From assembly GCF_900461105.1 (NCBI RefSeq), contig NZ_UFWZ01000001.1:2170001-2234000 (forward strand): a stretch of 64,000 nt of DNA. The letters are read 5' to 3'. The notes under the pieces are model-generated. The model searched no databases. It saw only the letters and a list, made by a program, of their open reading frames with translations, and was not told where the DNA came from. Position numbers and translations under genes: made by a program. Source of the DNA: Clostridium putrefaciens. GTDB lineage: Bacteria > Bacillota > Clostridia > Clostridiales > Clostridiaceae. Positions 17,468-26,787 of the stretch are shown one piece after another; within the stretch, counting starts at the first letter, position 1; each line of letters opens with the position of its first letter.

Positions 17468-19768
17468 TTATTTTACTAATATTTCATTCACATTTCTTAT
17501 CGATGCAACTTCCAACTTATTATAGGTTTTTAGTGTTAAATCATATACATCTTCTGTAGAGTCAATATAATCCATGGTTACTGCTACAGCATAATTAACA
17601 AACTCAGCATCATGCCCATATCTGTCCATAGCATGTAATACTAAATATGGATCCTTCAAATTTTTATAAGCCATCACTGCCCTTCTCTTAATAACCGTAT
17701 CCCATTTAAAGTTGTTTTTTCTTTCCTGTTCTGTTTTATACTTGTTACTGAAATCAGAATAACTATTTGGATTATTACCTAAACGCCAATCGTCAGCAAT
17801 TAATTCCTCAATAGTATCATGGTCACTTGCTAAATTAACTACTTTTGTTTTTCTCTTACCATTAATTGTCTTGCTCATTGTATACTTATTTTGGCTCGGA
17901 TAAAATGTATCCTCGATACACGAAAGGGTGTAATCCTCGGTATTTTTAGCATCAATTTCTGTTGATAATGCTATCGTCCATTCAACAACTACTTTTCCTG
18001 AATAATTAAGATTACCTATATACGGTAATGGTAATTTAATAGCTTGTGTAGGACGCAGCTTGCTTTGATATATTGTTGTTACGCTGTTATCAACACAAGA
18101 TAAAATATCTTCAACCTTTTGATTTGCAAATCCATGACCAATAAACCGATCTGCTTTGTATTCTGGATGTTGTGCGGTATGTACTAACAAAACCCTTGCA
18201 AGTAATGGATTTCCAAAGTTACACCTCCCAATAATTTCTGCTGCTTTAGCAGTTACTAACGGTGCTGAAAAGCTTGTACCACAAGAAAAACTTCTACCAT
18301 TAGCACTACCAGATATTAATTGAAATGGATTTGTAGTACTTCCACCAAAATCAAGGAAATCAGGTTTGATTTTGCATCCTTCTCTACCATCTCCATATGA
18401 ACTATATTCTGCTCTCTCAAATGTACCATCACTCTTTTGAGAATACGCACCTATGCCAAGACAGTTAACAGCATCAGATGGTGCCTGTATTCTGCATAAT
18501 TGATCATCGCTTAAGTCTCCATCATTTCCTACTGCTACCACAAATAAGGTTTTTCCATCCTTTGACAATTCATCGATTGCATAAGTAAACCGAGTAATGT
18601 TATCATCATCAATTGCACCATATGGACCTATTGATAAATTGTAAACATTAATATCAGGTCGTTTTGGTACTACGTCTTCAATAATGTCAATAATCTCATA
18701 CAAATCAATGTCATTGTAATCACTAAGGGGAAACACCCTAAAACTTTCAACATTAATTATAGGTGTTGCCAAATTATCTTTTAACCCATACCCTGATAAA
18801 TCCCCATATAAAGCAGCCCCTACAACCCCCATTCCATGATCCAGAAAATTATTATCCTTGGGAGTAAGAATAGGATTGTTTTCTATAACACAACCAGCAA
18901 AATAAGGGTTATTTACATTAACACCACCATCAAAAACACCCACCTTAATAGTTGATTGCTGTACATTTAAAGGAGGAGGGGGAAGTGGCATCCCCATTCC
19001 ACTTGAACGAATTATAGGTAGCTGTTTTAGAAATATAGGATGGGCTGTTCTTATTGGATTAAATCTAAGAACATGCGTTAGAGTTTCCCTAGTTAATACA
19101 GCACTTACAAACGTAATTCCAGAAGCATATGTTTTAAATTTAACCTTGCTTGTTTCACCTCCATATTGATTAATCAGTTTCATTAATTGATTTTTCGCCT
19201 TTTCAGTACTTGATTCAAATGGATGCAACACAAGTTCTACTCTACCATCTGTCCAGTCAGCATCAAATTTAGAAATGAGAATTGAATGATTATCAAAATA
19301 TATACTCTCAATGCTCCTAATATTATCAATTGCCCCTTTAGAAAAATCATCCCCACTTCTTAATTGTTCTTCTAGTGTTTGCAAAGTAATTTTAGACATT
19401 CTCAAGAAAATCTCTTTACCTAGTTTAATTTTATTTGGCTTAGTTTTATCCTTTAATGTAATTTCTTTCATCCACTTTTTACTACCCACGTCTTCTGCAT
19501 TAATATGCTTTATAAAAGCATTCGGATGATAAGATTTTGCAGAATAATCCACATCCATCTTAACATTAACAATCACTTCATCCATAATAAATTCTTGGGG
19601 AGTTTGATTGATACAACTTATTACATCCTTAACTTGATTACTTAGTTTATATCTGGCTTCCTCAAAACTCAGTCTTTTATCACCTTTTGAAAATCCGTTA
19701 TCGTGTTTATGTGGGACTATATATTCTTCCCCTTTAGCAAGAATAGGTCTTTTTTTATTGCTCATCAT
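17468..19768 (-). CDS. ietS: IetS-like subtilisin (S8) serine protease
   Basis: This 766-residue protein has a central S8 domain with the full triad. Aspartate is in KVGVFDGGVN (about 279), histidine in FLDHGMGVVGAALYGD (about 312), and serine in SCGTSFSAPLVTA (about 497). There is no signal peptide, so it acts inside the cell. The 14-base overlap with the AAA ATPase gene upstream, and the order ATPase then protease, match the IetAS system. That system was named from an Agrobacterium plasmid incompatibility locus and later reported as an anti-phage pair. GAGGGGGG precedes two adjacent ATGs; the first is used here. Function by family, not shown here. Confidence 0.85.
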   Translation of the reverse strand: MMSNKKRPILAKGEEYIVPHKHDNGFSKGDKRLSFEEARYKLSNQVKDVISCINQTPQEFIMDEVIVNVKMDVDYSAKSYHPNAFIKHINAEDVGSKKWMKEITLKDKTKPNKIKLGKEIFLRMSKITLQTLEEQLRSGDDFSKGAIDNIRSIESIYFDNHSILISKFDADWTDGRVELVLHPFESSTEKAKNQLMKLINQYGGETSKVKFKTYASGITFVSAVLTRETLTHVLRFNPIRTAHPIFLKQLPIIRSSGMGMPLPPPPLNVQQSTIKVGVFDGGVNVNNPYFAGCVIENNPILTPKDNNFLDHGMGVVGAALYGDLSGYGLKDNLATPIINVESFRVFPLSDYNDIDLYEIIDIIEDVVPKRPDINVYNLSIGPYGAIDDDNITRFTYAIDELSKDGKTLFVVAVGNDGDLSDDQLCRIQAPSDAVNCLGIGAYSQKSDGTFERAEYSSYGDGREGCKIKPDFLDFGGSTTNPFQLISGSANGRSFSCGTSFSAPLVTAKAAEIIGRCNFGNPLLARVLLVHTAQHPEYKADRFIGHGFANQKVEDILSCVDNSVTTIYQSKLRPTQAIKLPLPYIGNLNYSGKVVVEWTIALSTEIDAKNTEDYTLSCIEDTFYPSQNKYTMSKTINGKRKTKVVNLASDHDTIEELIADDWRLGNNPNSYSDFSNKYKTEQERKNNFKWDTVIKRRAVMAYKNLKDPYLVLHAMDRYGHDAEFVNYAVAVTMDYIDSTEDVYDLTLKTYNKLEVASIRNVNEILVK

Positions 19769-20864
19769 TTACCCCCCTCTTTATATAATTTTGAATTGCT
19801 GATATACTCTTATCTAATATTGAAGCCATTTCTCTATAGGTCATCCCAAACTCTTCCCTAGCCACTTTACAAAACCTTTTATTAAAATCTAAACTTTTAT
19901 CCGTACTAGCATTCGCTATTTCAAGTATCACCAATTTTTCTATTTTATCACCATACATTATATGTTGCTTCTTTGATTTATCACAGACCTTAATTATATC
20001 TGCTGGTGACATTCCTTCCGTTAATTGTGCATACATCTTAAATATTTGCTTTTCCATATTCTCATATTCCCTATCCTTAAAAGCAAAATCAAACAATTTC
20101 TGCCTTGTTAACTTATCTGGCAGTACTACTTCCAAAGCAATATCAAATCTTCTCCAAATCGCCTTATCTAATAATTCAGGATGATTTGTCGCTGCAATTA
20201 AAATAGAATGTGGTGGCCACTCCTCAAGCTCCTTTAATAACACATTAACCACCCTTTTTAATTCACCTAAATCTGTAGAGTCATCTCTTCTTTTAGCAAT
20301 AGCATCAAATTCATCTAATAAAAGTAGTGTTGGCTCCTCTTTAGCATAATCTAATGCTTTTTTCAAGTTTTGTCCCGTTTTTCCTAGGTAACTAGATACA
20401 GCAGATGCCATATCTAACGAGGCAAACTTTAATCCAAACACACTTGACAAATACTTTGCTAACAGTGTCTTTCCTACTCCAGGAGGTCCAAATAAAAGTA
20501 TTGATGCCGCAGGAGCTAAACCCACAGACATTAATTTATTTATATTTGCCCTCTCATCCACTATTGTTTGAATAATACTATTTATCTTATTATTAAAGAG
20601 AGGCGGATCAATCTCCATTGGCTCTTGAACAACTAACAAGTTAGAACGAGAATCTTGATCTTGTGGTAAAGTCCCATACCCTATGGAGCGAACACTAGAT
20701 AATCCTGCACCATGAAAATTTAATGCTTCTGATATTTGGTTAGCCATCTCTGGGTTATTTTGTTTAACACCTCTTATAATTTTTGTAGACAAGGCCCTTA
20801 CAGTTCGTAAGTCGTTATCTAAACTTGCTCTTATTAACTGTGGAATATAATCTTCTATGTTCAT
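19755..20864 (-). CDS. ietA: IetA-like AAA ATPase
   Basis: This AAA+ protein of about 369 residues has Walker A GPPGVGKTLLAKYL (about residue 126), Walker B TLLLLDEFDAIAKRRDD and sensor 1 in ILIAATNHPELLD. An arginine finger lies near KAIWRRFDIAL. The C-terminus ends in a helix-turn-helix-like stretch (MTYREMASILDKSISAIQNY). The start at 20864 fits GGAGTGATACAAAT upstream. It would sense or remodel a target and license the protease encoded next to it. A good promoter lies at 20969-20997. The IS4 copy 2 inserted just upstream of the -35 box without breaking it. Confidence 0.85.
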   Translation of the reverse strand: MNIEDYIPQLIRASLDNDLRTVRALSTKIIRGVKQNNPEMANQISEALNFHGAGLSSVRSIGYGTLPQDQDSRSNLLVVQEPMEIDPPLFNNKINSIIQTIVDERANINKLMSVGLAPAASILLFGPPGVGKTLLAKYLSSVFGLKFASLDMASAVSSYLGKTGQNLKKALDYAKEEPTLLLLDEFDAIAKRRDDSTDLGELKRVVNVLLKELEEWPPHSILIAATNHPELLDKAIWRRFDIALEVVLPDKLTRQKLFDFAFKDREYENMEKQIFKMYAQLTEGMSPADIIKVCDKSKKQHIMYGDKIEKLVILEIANASTDKSLDFNKRFCKVAREEFGMTYREMASILDKSISAIQNYIKRGVNDEQ

Positions 20865-20968
20865 ATTTGTATCACTCCATTTGAATTTCATTATTCATAA
20901 TACATCGCCATTCCCTTGTTTCTCAAACCACCACAGTGCCTTTGTATTATGTTTCACTCTGCTTTAAT

Positions 20969-20997
20969 ATTATAATACAAAAATACTTTTATGTCTA
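20969..20997 (-). promoter_or_regulatory. sigma-A-type promoter of ietAS
   Basis: Minus strand: -35 TAGACA (20992-20997), 17-base spacer, -10 TATAAT (20969-20974), about 100 bases before the ietA start. The IS4-like element's target duplication begins nine bases upstream of the -35 box. Confidence 0.65.
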
Positions 20998-21014
20998 TAC
21001 ACTTATTACTTTAA

Positions 21015-22621
21015 CAGAGATTTCGCATTAAAATCCCAGTGAAAATTTTACTCTTACTATAATTGTCACCTATTACATTCATTAAGATATATGGGAATGC
21101 AACAGGCAGATAGGTCGCAAAATGGCTATAAATTCCCCCTCCCCAAAGTATCTTCAAAATTAATTTGCAATTATTAAACTAGTTAAGTAGTATCGAAGAT
21201 AGGATTTATCCAATCTTGTACTAATAGCATCTCATCCCTTAAATCCTCAATTATATTTATCTGCAACATCCTTTTTCTTCTAAACCCTCTAATGCACCGA
21301 AAAAAATATAATTGCATTAAGTTAAAGGCTATTACTATAAACATAAGCACTGTTTCTACGCCTGTTGGACTATGAAGAAAGCAATGATCTAAATGCCACT
21401 CCGTTTTTAACTGATGAAACGCATTATTTTCAATATCCCATCTTTTATGCATTATCTTCCACAAAGTTTCTACTGAAGTAAATTTGTCTGTAGTTATAAT
21501 CCATGATTCTTTGATTTCTACTTTATTTTTTTTATGTACTTCTTCTATAAACTTTATAAATCTTACTTTTATCTCTGAATTAGACATTTCAAAATTATCT
21601 TCATCCCAGGCTTTTATTTTTATATAGTTGTTACTTTTTCTATTCACAACCCACTTTTTATTTGGCTCCCTGCACTTGAATAAAGCTAATGCATCTTTGA
21701 CAATATGAAGTCTTTCATCTTTAACTCGTACTACTGCATTCATTCCAATTGATAGCACTTCTTTAATCCAAGTGGATTTACAATATAGAGCGTCAGCGAC
21801 TATGATATCTGCAAAATGATGAAATTCTTTATATAGCCTATTGATTAGGCGTTTCCCTCCGGTAGTTTCACCTTCATCCTTATTTGATCCATCTGTTTTA
21901 GGTTCAAGCATTTCCTGTCCTAAAATAAGGTGCGGATCAGAGCCTACAGTTGAACATACTACTGACCTGTGAAAATAATGAGTAACTCCACCATTGTGAA
22001 CTCGGCTAAGACATTTATCACAACACTTTTTGGTGCTTTCAAATAATTCTACACCATCTATTGCTACTACCTTTAAACCATCCATAGTACCAGTTCTAAA
22101 GACTCTATTTTTTACCGCAGTTTTTATTATTTGATTGTGCATATTATTTAAACCTTCTAAGTCAAAGTCGCTTAATGAGCGCCTAACGGTATCAATACGT
22201 GGCACTTTAGTTTTCTTAGGTAGCAACTTTTTAAATTTATTTTTTTCAAGTAAGTGTTCTAATCTATTGAAACTTCTTATTTGAAGTATAAAGCCAAATA
22301 ATACCACAAAGGAGATTGTTGAAACTTTTGCAGAAAATTTTATTCTTTTATCCTTTAAGGTATTCATTTTTTTGCCTATATGATATACCTTATTAATATA
22401 GGTGAGCATTTGTTTTAAATAATTTGTGTTCATTTTATCAGCATCCTTTTATTTTAAGTTTCTAGTTAAAACTATTATAAAAAGGATGCTTTTATTATGC
22501 AAGTTTTTCCCTTATAAATTCCAGCAAAAATCGGAATTAATAACGATTTTCTTAATTTGATACAAATCATTATAAATCAACGGGCTATCGCCCTAAAAAC
22601 TTTTCAAGTGCTAAACTTCTG
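21015..22621 (-). mobile_element. IS4-like insertion sequence, copy 2 (1607 bp)
   Basis: Same length and ends as copy 1, in the opposite orientation. A perfect 9 bp target duplication TTACTTTAA lies at 21006-21014 and 22622-22630. The target differs from that of copy 1, so the two are independent insertions. Confidence 0.95.
21183..22433 (-). CDS. IS4-superfamily DDE transposase (copy 2)
   Basis: A 416-residue transposase nearly identical to that of copy 1. It has the same catalytic segments (VVAIDGVELF, IIVADALYC, RWDIENNAFHQLK). Differences seen are KKMN, NRVFRTGT, DPHL and HKKNK. It is intact, so either copy could supply transposase for both. Confidence 0.92.
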   Translation of the reverse strand: MNTNYLKQMLTYINKVYHIGKKMNTLKDKRIKFSAKVSTISFVVLFGFILQIRSFNRLEHLLEKNKFKKLLPKKTKVPRIDTVRRSLSDFDLEGLNNMHNQIIKTAVKNRVFRTGTMDGLKVVAIDGVELFESTKKCCDKCLSRVHNGGVTHYFHRSVVCSTVGSDPHLILGQEMLEPKTDGSNKDEGETTGGKRLINRLYKEFHHFADIIVADALYCKSTWIKEVLSIGMNAVVRVKDERLHIVKDALALFKCREPNKKWVVNRKSNNYIKIKAWDEDNFEMSNSEIKVRFIKFIEEVHKKNKVEIKESWIITTDKFTSVETLWKIMHKRWDIENNAFHQLKTEWHLDHCFLHSPTGVETVLMFIVIAFNLMQLYFFRCIRGFRRKRMLQINIIEDLRDEMLLVQDWINPIFDTT

Positions 22622-22770
22622 TTACTTTAAATAAAAAATTGCAATATGAGACCCTTTTTCTCATTATATATACTCACTTGACCATTACTCATTTTCGGAT
22701 TTCGGGGAAAAGTGGAGTCAGTAATGCAAACTGACTCTTTTGGAGTTTGCTGCTATTAAATCTTATATAT

Positions 22771-22809
22771 AAAAAAGTTGCCCACTCAATTTAGAGTAAA
22801 CAACTTTTT
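22771..22809 (-). terminator. rho-independent terminator
   Basis: Minus strand: AAAAAGTTGTTTACTC / GAGTGGGCAACTTTTTT with a six-base loop, downstream of the RlmD-type fragment. About 140 bases between this and the IS4 end hold nothing recognised. Confidence 0.65.
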
Positions 22810-22832
22810 GTTTTCATCTTCACTTTTAATTA

Positions 22833-23207
22833 TTAGATAACTTTAAAATACTTTAACGCATCTTTAATTACTTCCACTTTTTCAGGTGTTGGATGCTTTC
22901 GTTCATGCTTTAATTCTTCTACTGCATTAGGGGCATCATACATTGGCAATCCCAAACTTCTTTTTACTTCTGCTATATAAGCCGTATGCACTTTGAAATC
23001 ATACTTATTTTCTATATATTCTTGTATCATTTTATAAGTTACTCTTTCACTCGGTCTATAATTTTCAACTTTTTGAACTATTTTATCTACTGGGATTTTT
23101 CCATCACCCTCACCAAACTCAATGTTTACGTGGATATGACTATCTGCATTTTTGTGGGACAAAGATACAACCGTCTCAACGTGGCTCGAGAGGACAGAAT
23201 GAATGTC
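22833..23207 (-). pseudogene. orphan C-terminal domain of an RlmD-like 23S rRNA methyltransferase
   Basis: The frame reads SSHVETVVSLSHKNADSHIH at its start. HVETV is the end of the TrmA/RlmD catalytic domain. A tail follows with RVTYKMIQEYIENKYDFKVH, TAYIAEVKRSLGLPMYDAP and KVEVIKDALKYFKVI, which many clostridial RlmD-type proteins carry. The methyltransferase core (SAM-binding and PCN motifs) is absent. An in-frame TAA at 23208 precedes the fragment. A start at 23162 would make a 109-residue free tail protein, so a standalone role is not excluded. Confidence 0.7.
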
Positions 23208-23308
23208 TTAGGCTTATTTAGTGACCTTACGTTAGTGGGAACATATCTATAGGCTTTTAGTTAGTTTTTATAATCTAACGTCTGTGAGAACATATCTATA
23301 ATAATAGT
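23171..23308 (+). repeat. second repeat family, copy 1
   Basis: CCGTCTCAACGTGGCTCGAG and AGGACAGAATGAATGTCTT are followed by two spaced, imperfect copies of ACGTTAGTGGGAACATATC. The same arrangement occurs at 38117-38255. Part of it codes for the HVETV end of the RlmD-type fragment. Confidence 0.6.
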
Positions 23309-23375
23309 AAAGTTCTTGCAATAGTTAGACTCTGATAAGCTTTCTAATTGTCCTCAACTAGAAAATACGAGAATT

Positions 23376-24629
23376 TCACTTTTTCCTTGCTATAGCAGCT
23401 GCACGTTTTCGTTCATTGTCATTTAGTTGGAAAATCAAATGAAATACTTCCATCCTATTACCTGTTTCAGGCACTATATGCTCACTAACAATCATTATGT
23501 TGTCATCTTTTTCGATTCTTTGAATATTAATTGGTTGGAAATCTCCCTTTATGTTATTTAATTCTTCCTCTATTTTGTCAAACCCTTTTTTAAGGGATAT
23601 ATCCCTATTCATAGATAATGTAATACCAAATTTGAAATTATGGTTTAAATATCCCATTAATTGATTATATTGATTCGTAAAGTTCTTAATGTATTTGTTT
23701 TCAAGCACTGCATAATCCGTAATATGCCCATCTTTTTCTGCATATATATATAGATCAGTTTCACCTAATTCTTTTTTAGCACGCCCCATTGTAAATTCTC
23801 TTGTAACGTGAAGATCGTACTTACTGTTTAAATTTCCTGCAATGGCATCTTGAATATCTGCAGTAATTTGCACTTCATTCCGTTTCTCAAAATCTACAAT
23901 CCGTTTTTCAAAACGTTTAATGACATTTATCAACTCTGATACAATATTGTCAGGCATTGGAATACATGGATCATTATTTCTCTTTCTGAGGGTTTCTAAG
24001 TACCTTTCTCGCAAATCATATTCCATCAAATCAATATAATTATCAAGATTATCATAGTGAAAAAACATCTTTAACAATTTTGGATTCTGAAGATATAACA
24101 TAACCATGTTGCTTAATGGTTCTGGTAAAAAGTCGTGATCCTGGAAACACATATCATAATATTCTTCAAAATCCTGTATTAGTCTTAAAATATATTTCCC
24201 ATCATCTTCATTCTCCAAATCATTTTTTAGATTATCATCTATTTTATTACTAATTAACTCGGTTTTATCATCAACACAATCTTCCCACCAACATAATATT
24301 GCATACATCAAGTATTCATATTTAGGCTTAATAAAATCCCTAACACTATTTGAACAGACAATTTCATATAATTCATCTACTGAATTTCTACATTCCTGTG
24401 GTTTTCTCATAAGATAGTCTCTTGGGAAAAAACCATCTAAATCAAATCCTGGATCTGATTCAAGAATATCTATTAGTACTTGTATTATATCCCGCAGATT
24501 GCTATTAACATACTGTGTTACTCTCTTGCCAATACTTGATAAATCCTCATAATCATATATATTTATTTGAATCAAAGCACTCATTCCTTCCCAATAAAAG
24601 TGTATCTTGTTTTTTCTCTGTTTTACCAT
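23376..24629 (-). CDS. PD-(D/E)XK-like nuclease candidate, defence-associated
   Basis: This 417-residue protein is mostly helical, with a C-terminal segment that looks like a restriction-nuclease core. ELGETDLYIYAEKDGH (residues about 287-302) supplies the aspartate after a strand, and ITDYAVLENKYIKN supplies the E-x-K pair. A short N-terminal part is rich in aromatic and acidic residues. It lies downstream of the OLD-family gene on the same strand with a 187-base gap and no gene between. No family name is recognised. The nuclease call is by motif only. Confidence 0.6.
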   Translation of the reverse strand: MVKQRKNKIHFYWEGMSALIQINIYDYEDLSSIGKRVTQYVNSNLRDIIQVLIDILESDPGFDLDGFFPRDYLMRKPQECRNSVDELYEIVCSNSVRDFIKPKYEYLMYAILCWWEDCVDDKTELISNKIDDNLKNDLENEDDGKYILRLIQDFEEYYDMCFQDHDFLPEPLSNMVMLYLQNPKLLKMFFHYDNLDNYIDLMEYDLRERYLETLRKRNNDPCIPMPDNIVSELINVIKRFEKRIVDFEKRNEVQITADIQDAIAGNLNSKYDLHVTREFTMGRAKKELGETDLYIYAEKDGHITDYAVLENKYIKNFTNQYNQLMGYLNHNFKFGITLSMNRDISLKKGFDKIEEELNNIKGDFQPINIQRIEKDDNIMIVSEHIVPETGNRMEVFHLIFQLNDNERKRAAAIARKK

Positions 24630-24816
24630 AACATCTTATATTCAATCTTGTGCTATTCTAAAACACACCATCTATGTTCTAAGTACTCCCTCATAAAACT
24701 TATATCTATCTTCTTCAACTAACATCCCAGATAATCTAAAGATTTCAGTCTTGATAGATTTTCATTATACTTTGGAAAGTCTTCGTATTAACAGCACTCT
24801 ATTAAGCAAACTTATT

Positions 24817-26625
24817 TTAAAATCTCTCATATGTATCCTTTTTAGTGATTTTATCGAATTCTAAAAAATCATATAGCTTTTCTGGAAAGATATCTTCTGA
24901 AAACTTGCTTTCATTGCTAATAATATCCCAAATACCTGTGCTATCTTTATCGTTTGATTCATACCCTATAACACTTTCTAACTTAGGAATATTAAAATGA
25001 ATTCGTTCATTTCCTGCTTCAGTTATTAACTTCCAGTTTGTTGTTACCATTGCTTTTTTAGTTGCCTCACTTAAAGGTTCGCCTTTTAAGTTAAAGGCCT
25101 CTATATCTTCTATTTCTTTTTTGTAAAAATTACTTTCTTTATATTCTGACTCAGTTTTATAATCTAGCTTTTCAATAAAGTTATCTTGAAAATCAAAATC
25201 ATTAATAACGAAATAGTCTAGGCCTAAATGTTTGCATAATTTGATAAGGACTATCGCGGTTACTTTCCCATGATGTGGTATAACCACTATGTTATTGAAA
25301 TTTAAATATGTATCTGCTAATTTTTTGTCACCGGAGATTTCTATTACTTTTTTCCTAATGATTTCTTTATATACCATTAGATCATTTGGCCCTTCAACTA
25401 ATACAACCTTTCTACTAAATATAATTTTATTTAGATTGGGTTCAATTATTTTAATGTAATTATTATAGTCCCTTATTCTTGATACTAATTCTTCATCCTT
25501 AGATTCTTCTACTTCTACTTCTACTTCTACTTCAGATATGAAATTATCACTGCAGTTATTATATTTTAGTACAGTTTGCTTTTTCTTTTCATCAAATTCA
25601 ATTCTAATTAATCCTTTGGTATCAAAAATATCTAGCATTTTATCCGAATGGGTTGTATATATTACTTGATGCCCTTTTTCAGATAATGGACAAAGTACAG
25701 ATTTATAAAAATACTCTTGGTGATTTTCATGTAAAAAACTTTCAGGTTCTTCAAAAAGAAACAGACATTTATCTTCATCATTACTCTCAGCTATAGCTTG
25801 AATTACTGACATCACAAACATAGATATATAACCATCCCCAAAATGATCAATTGGTATAAGGTTATCTTTGTCACCATTAAGACCAACTTTAAACATCATC
25901 TCTAAAAATATATCGTCATATTCAGGTAGCCCAAACTCTATTTCACATTTGCTATCTTTCAAATTTACAGCATAATTTTTTTGAATTCTTTTAATAAACT
26001 CATTCAACATAGAATCCTTTATAATTGATTCTGTTGAATCCTTAATATCCTTTTCAAACGAATTCTTTTTGTCATACATCTTTTTATCTTTAGCCATTAT
26101 ACTTTTTATATGTTTTGCTAGGAATGAAGTTAAATTACCCCAACTTGTTTTCTTTGTCGAAATTTCTTTTTTTATCTCATGAAAATTGATATAAAATATT
26201 TTATAATATTTTGCAGCACCAAATGCTTGCCAGTTTTTTTCTTGACAACATTCTTTATATGAATCTATTGTTGCACTTTCTATCTCACTCCCATCTAAAT
26301 TAATATTAAGTTTATGCCACCCCGTTAAATTAGCTATTTTACCATTTTCTTTAGTCTCTTGACTACTATGTATTCTTGTTGTTATTTTAGGTATGTTTTT
26401 TATATTTCTATTATGAAAATCATTTATTGTGAATGTATCCTTATTCACATATTTCTCAGTAATTCCATATAATACGGCATTAATAAGATTGGTTTTCCCG
26501 GCGTTATTATATCCTACAATAGAAACTGGTTTCTTGTACTTTTCATCGGGGAATTTAATTATAACATTATCCCCAAATGAGCGATAATTTTCTATTACTA
26601 TCCCATTAATTCTAATTTCACTCAT
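24817..26625 (-). CDS. OLD-family ATPase-TOPRIM nuclease
   Basis: This 602-residue protein has an SMC/ABC-like ATPase at the N-terminus: IENYRSFGDNVIIKF, then Walker A VGYNNAGKTNLIN (about 37-49). The signature and Walker B are near HFGDGYISMFVMSV and CLFLFEEPESFLHENHQEYF. A hinge follows, then a TOPRIM domain: KVVLVEGPNDLMVYKEI (glutamate) and LDYFVINDFDFQDN (DxD). OLD enzymes cleave DNA and many act against phage. A 6 bp unit repeat near 25505-25533 codes for an EV repeat between the two domains. The start follows GGAGGG. Good family call, defence role inferred. Confidence 0.85.
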   Translation of the reverse strand: MSEIRINGIVIENYRSFGDNVIIKFPDEKYKKPVSIVGYNNAGKTNLINAVLYGITEKYVNKDTFTINDFHNRNIKNIPKITTRIHSSQETKENGKIANLTGWHKLNINLDGSEIESATIDSYKECCQEKNWQAFGAAKYYKIFYINFHEIKKEISTKKTSWGNLTSFLAKHIKSIMAKDKKMYDKKNSFEKDIKDSTESIIKDSMLNEFIKRIQKNYAVNLKDSKCEIEFGLPEYDDIFLEMMFKVGLNGDKDNLIPIDHFGDGYISMFVMSVIQAIAESNDEDKCLFLFEEPESFLHENHQEYFYKSVLCPLSEKGHQVIYTTHSDKMLDIFDTKGLIRIEFDEKKKQTVLKYNNCSDNFISEVEVEVEVEESKDEELVSRIRDYNNYIKIIEPNLNKIIFSRKVVLVEGPNDLMVYKEIIRKKVIEISGDKKLADTYLNFNNIVVIPHHGKVTAIVLIKLCKHLGLDYFVINDFDFQDNFIEKLDYKTESEYKESNFYKKEIEDIEAFNLKGEPLSEATKKAMVTTNWKLITEAGNERIHFNIPKLESVIGYESNDKDSTGIWDIISNESKFSEDIFPEKLYDFLEFDKITKKDTYERF

Positions 26626-26732
26626 GGTTCCCTCCTTTTTTAGTCTTTTAATATATTTCTCCCTGTGAATCTTATTATATTCCTACCACCCTACATAATC
26701 AAACCATTCCTAAGTAAATTGTCAAAATAAAC

Positions 26733-26770
26733 AGACACCCTACAGATTGTTTATCAATCTATGAGGTGCC
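26733..26770 (-). terminator. terminator after recombinase fragment
   Basis: Minus strand: GGCACCTCATAGATTG / CAATCTGTAGGGTGTC hairpin, then a weak T-run. It is the counterpart of the terminators after the other two recombinase copies. Confidence 0.5.
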
Positions 26771-26787
26771 GCATTCCTGTAATCCAT

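Noticed and set aside
23208-23308. Two spaced repeats (ACGTTNGTGGGAACATATC) looked like a tiny CRISPR array
   Set aside because: Only two imperfect copies, irregular spacing, no cas genes nearby.
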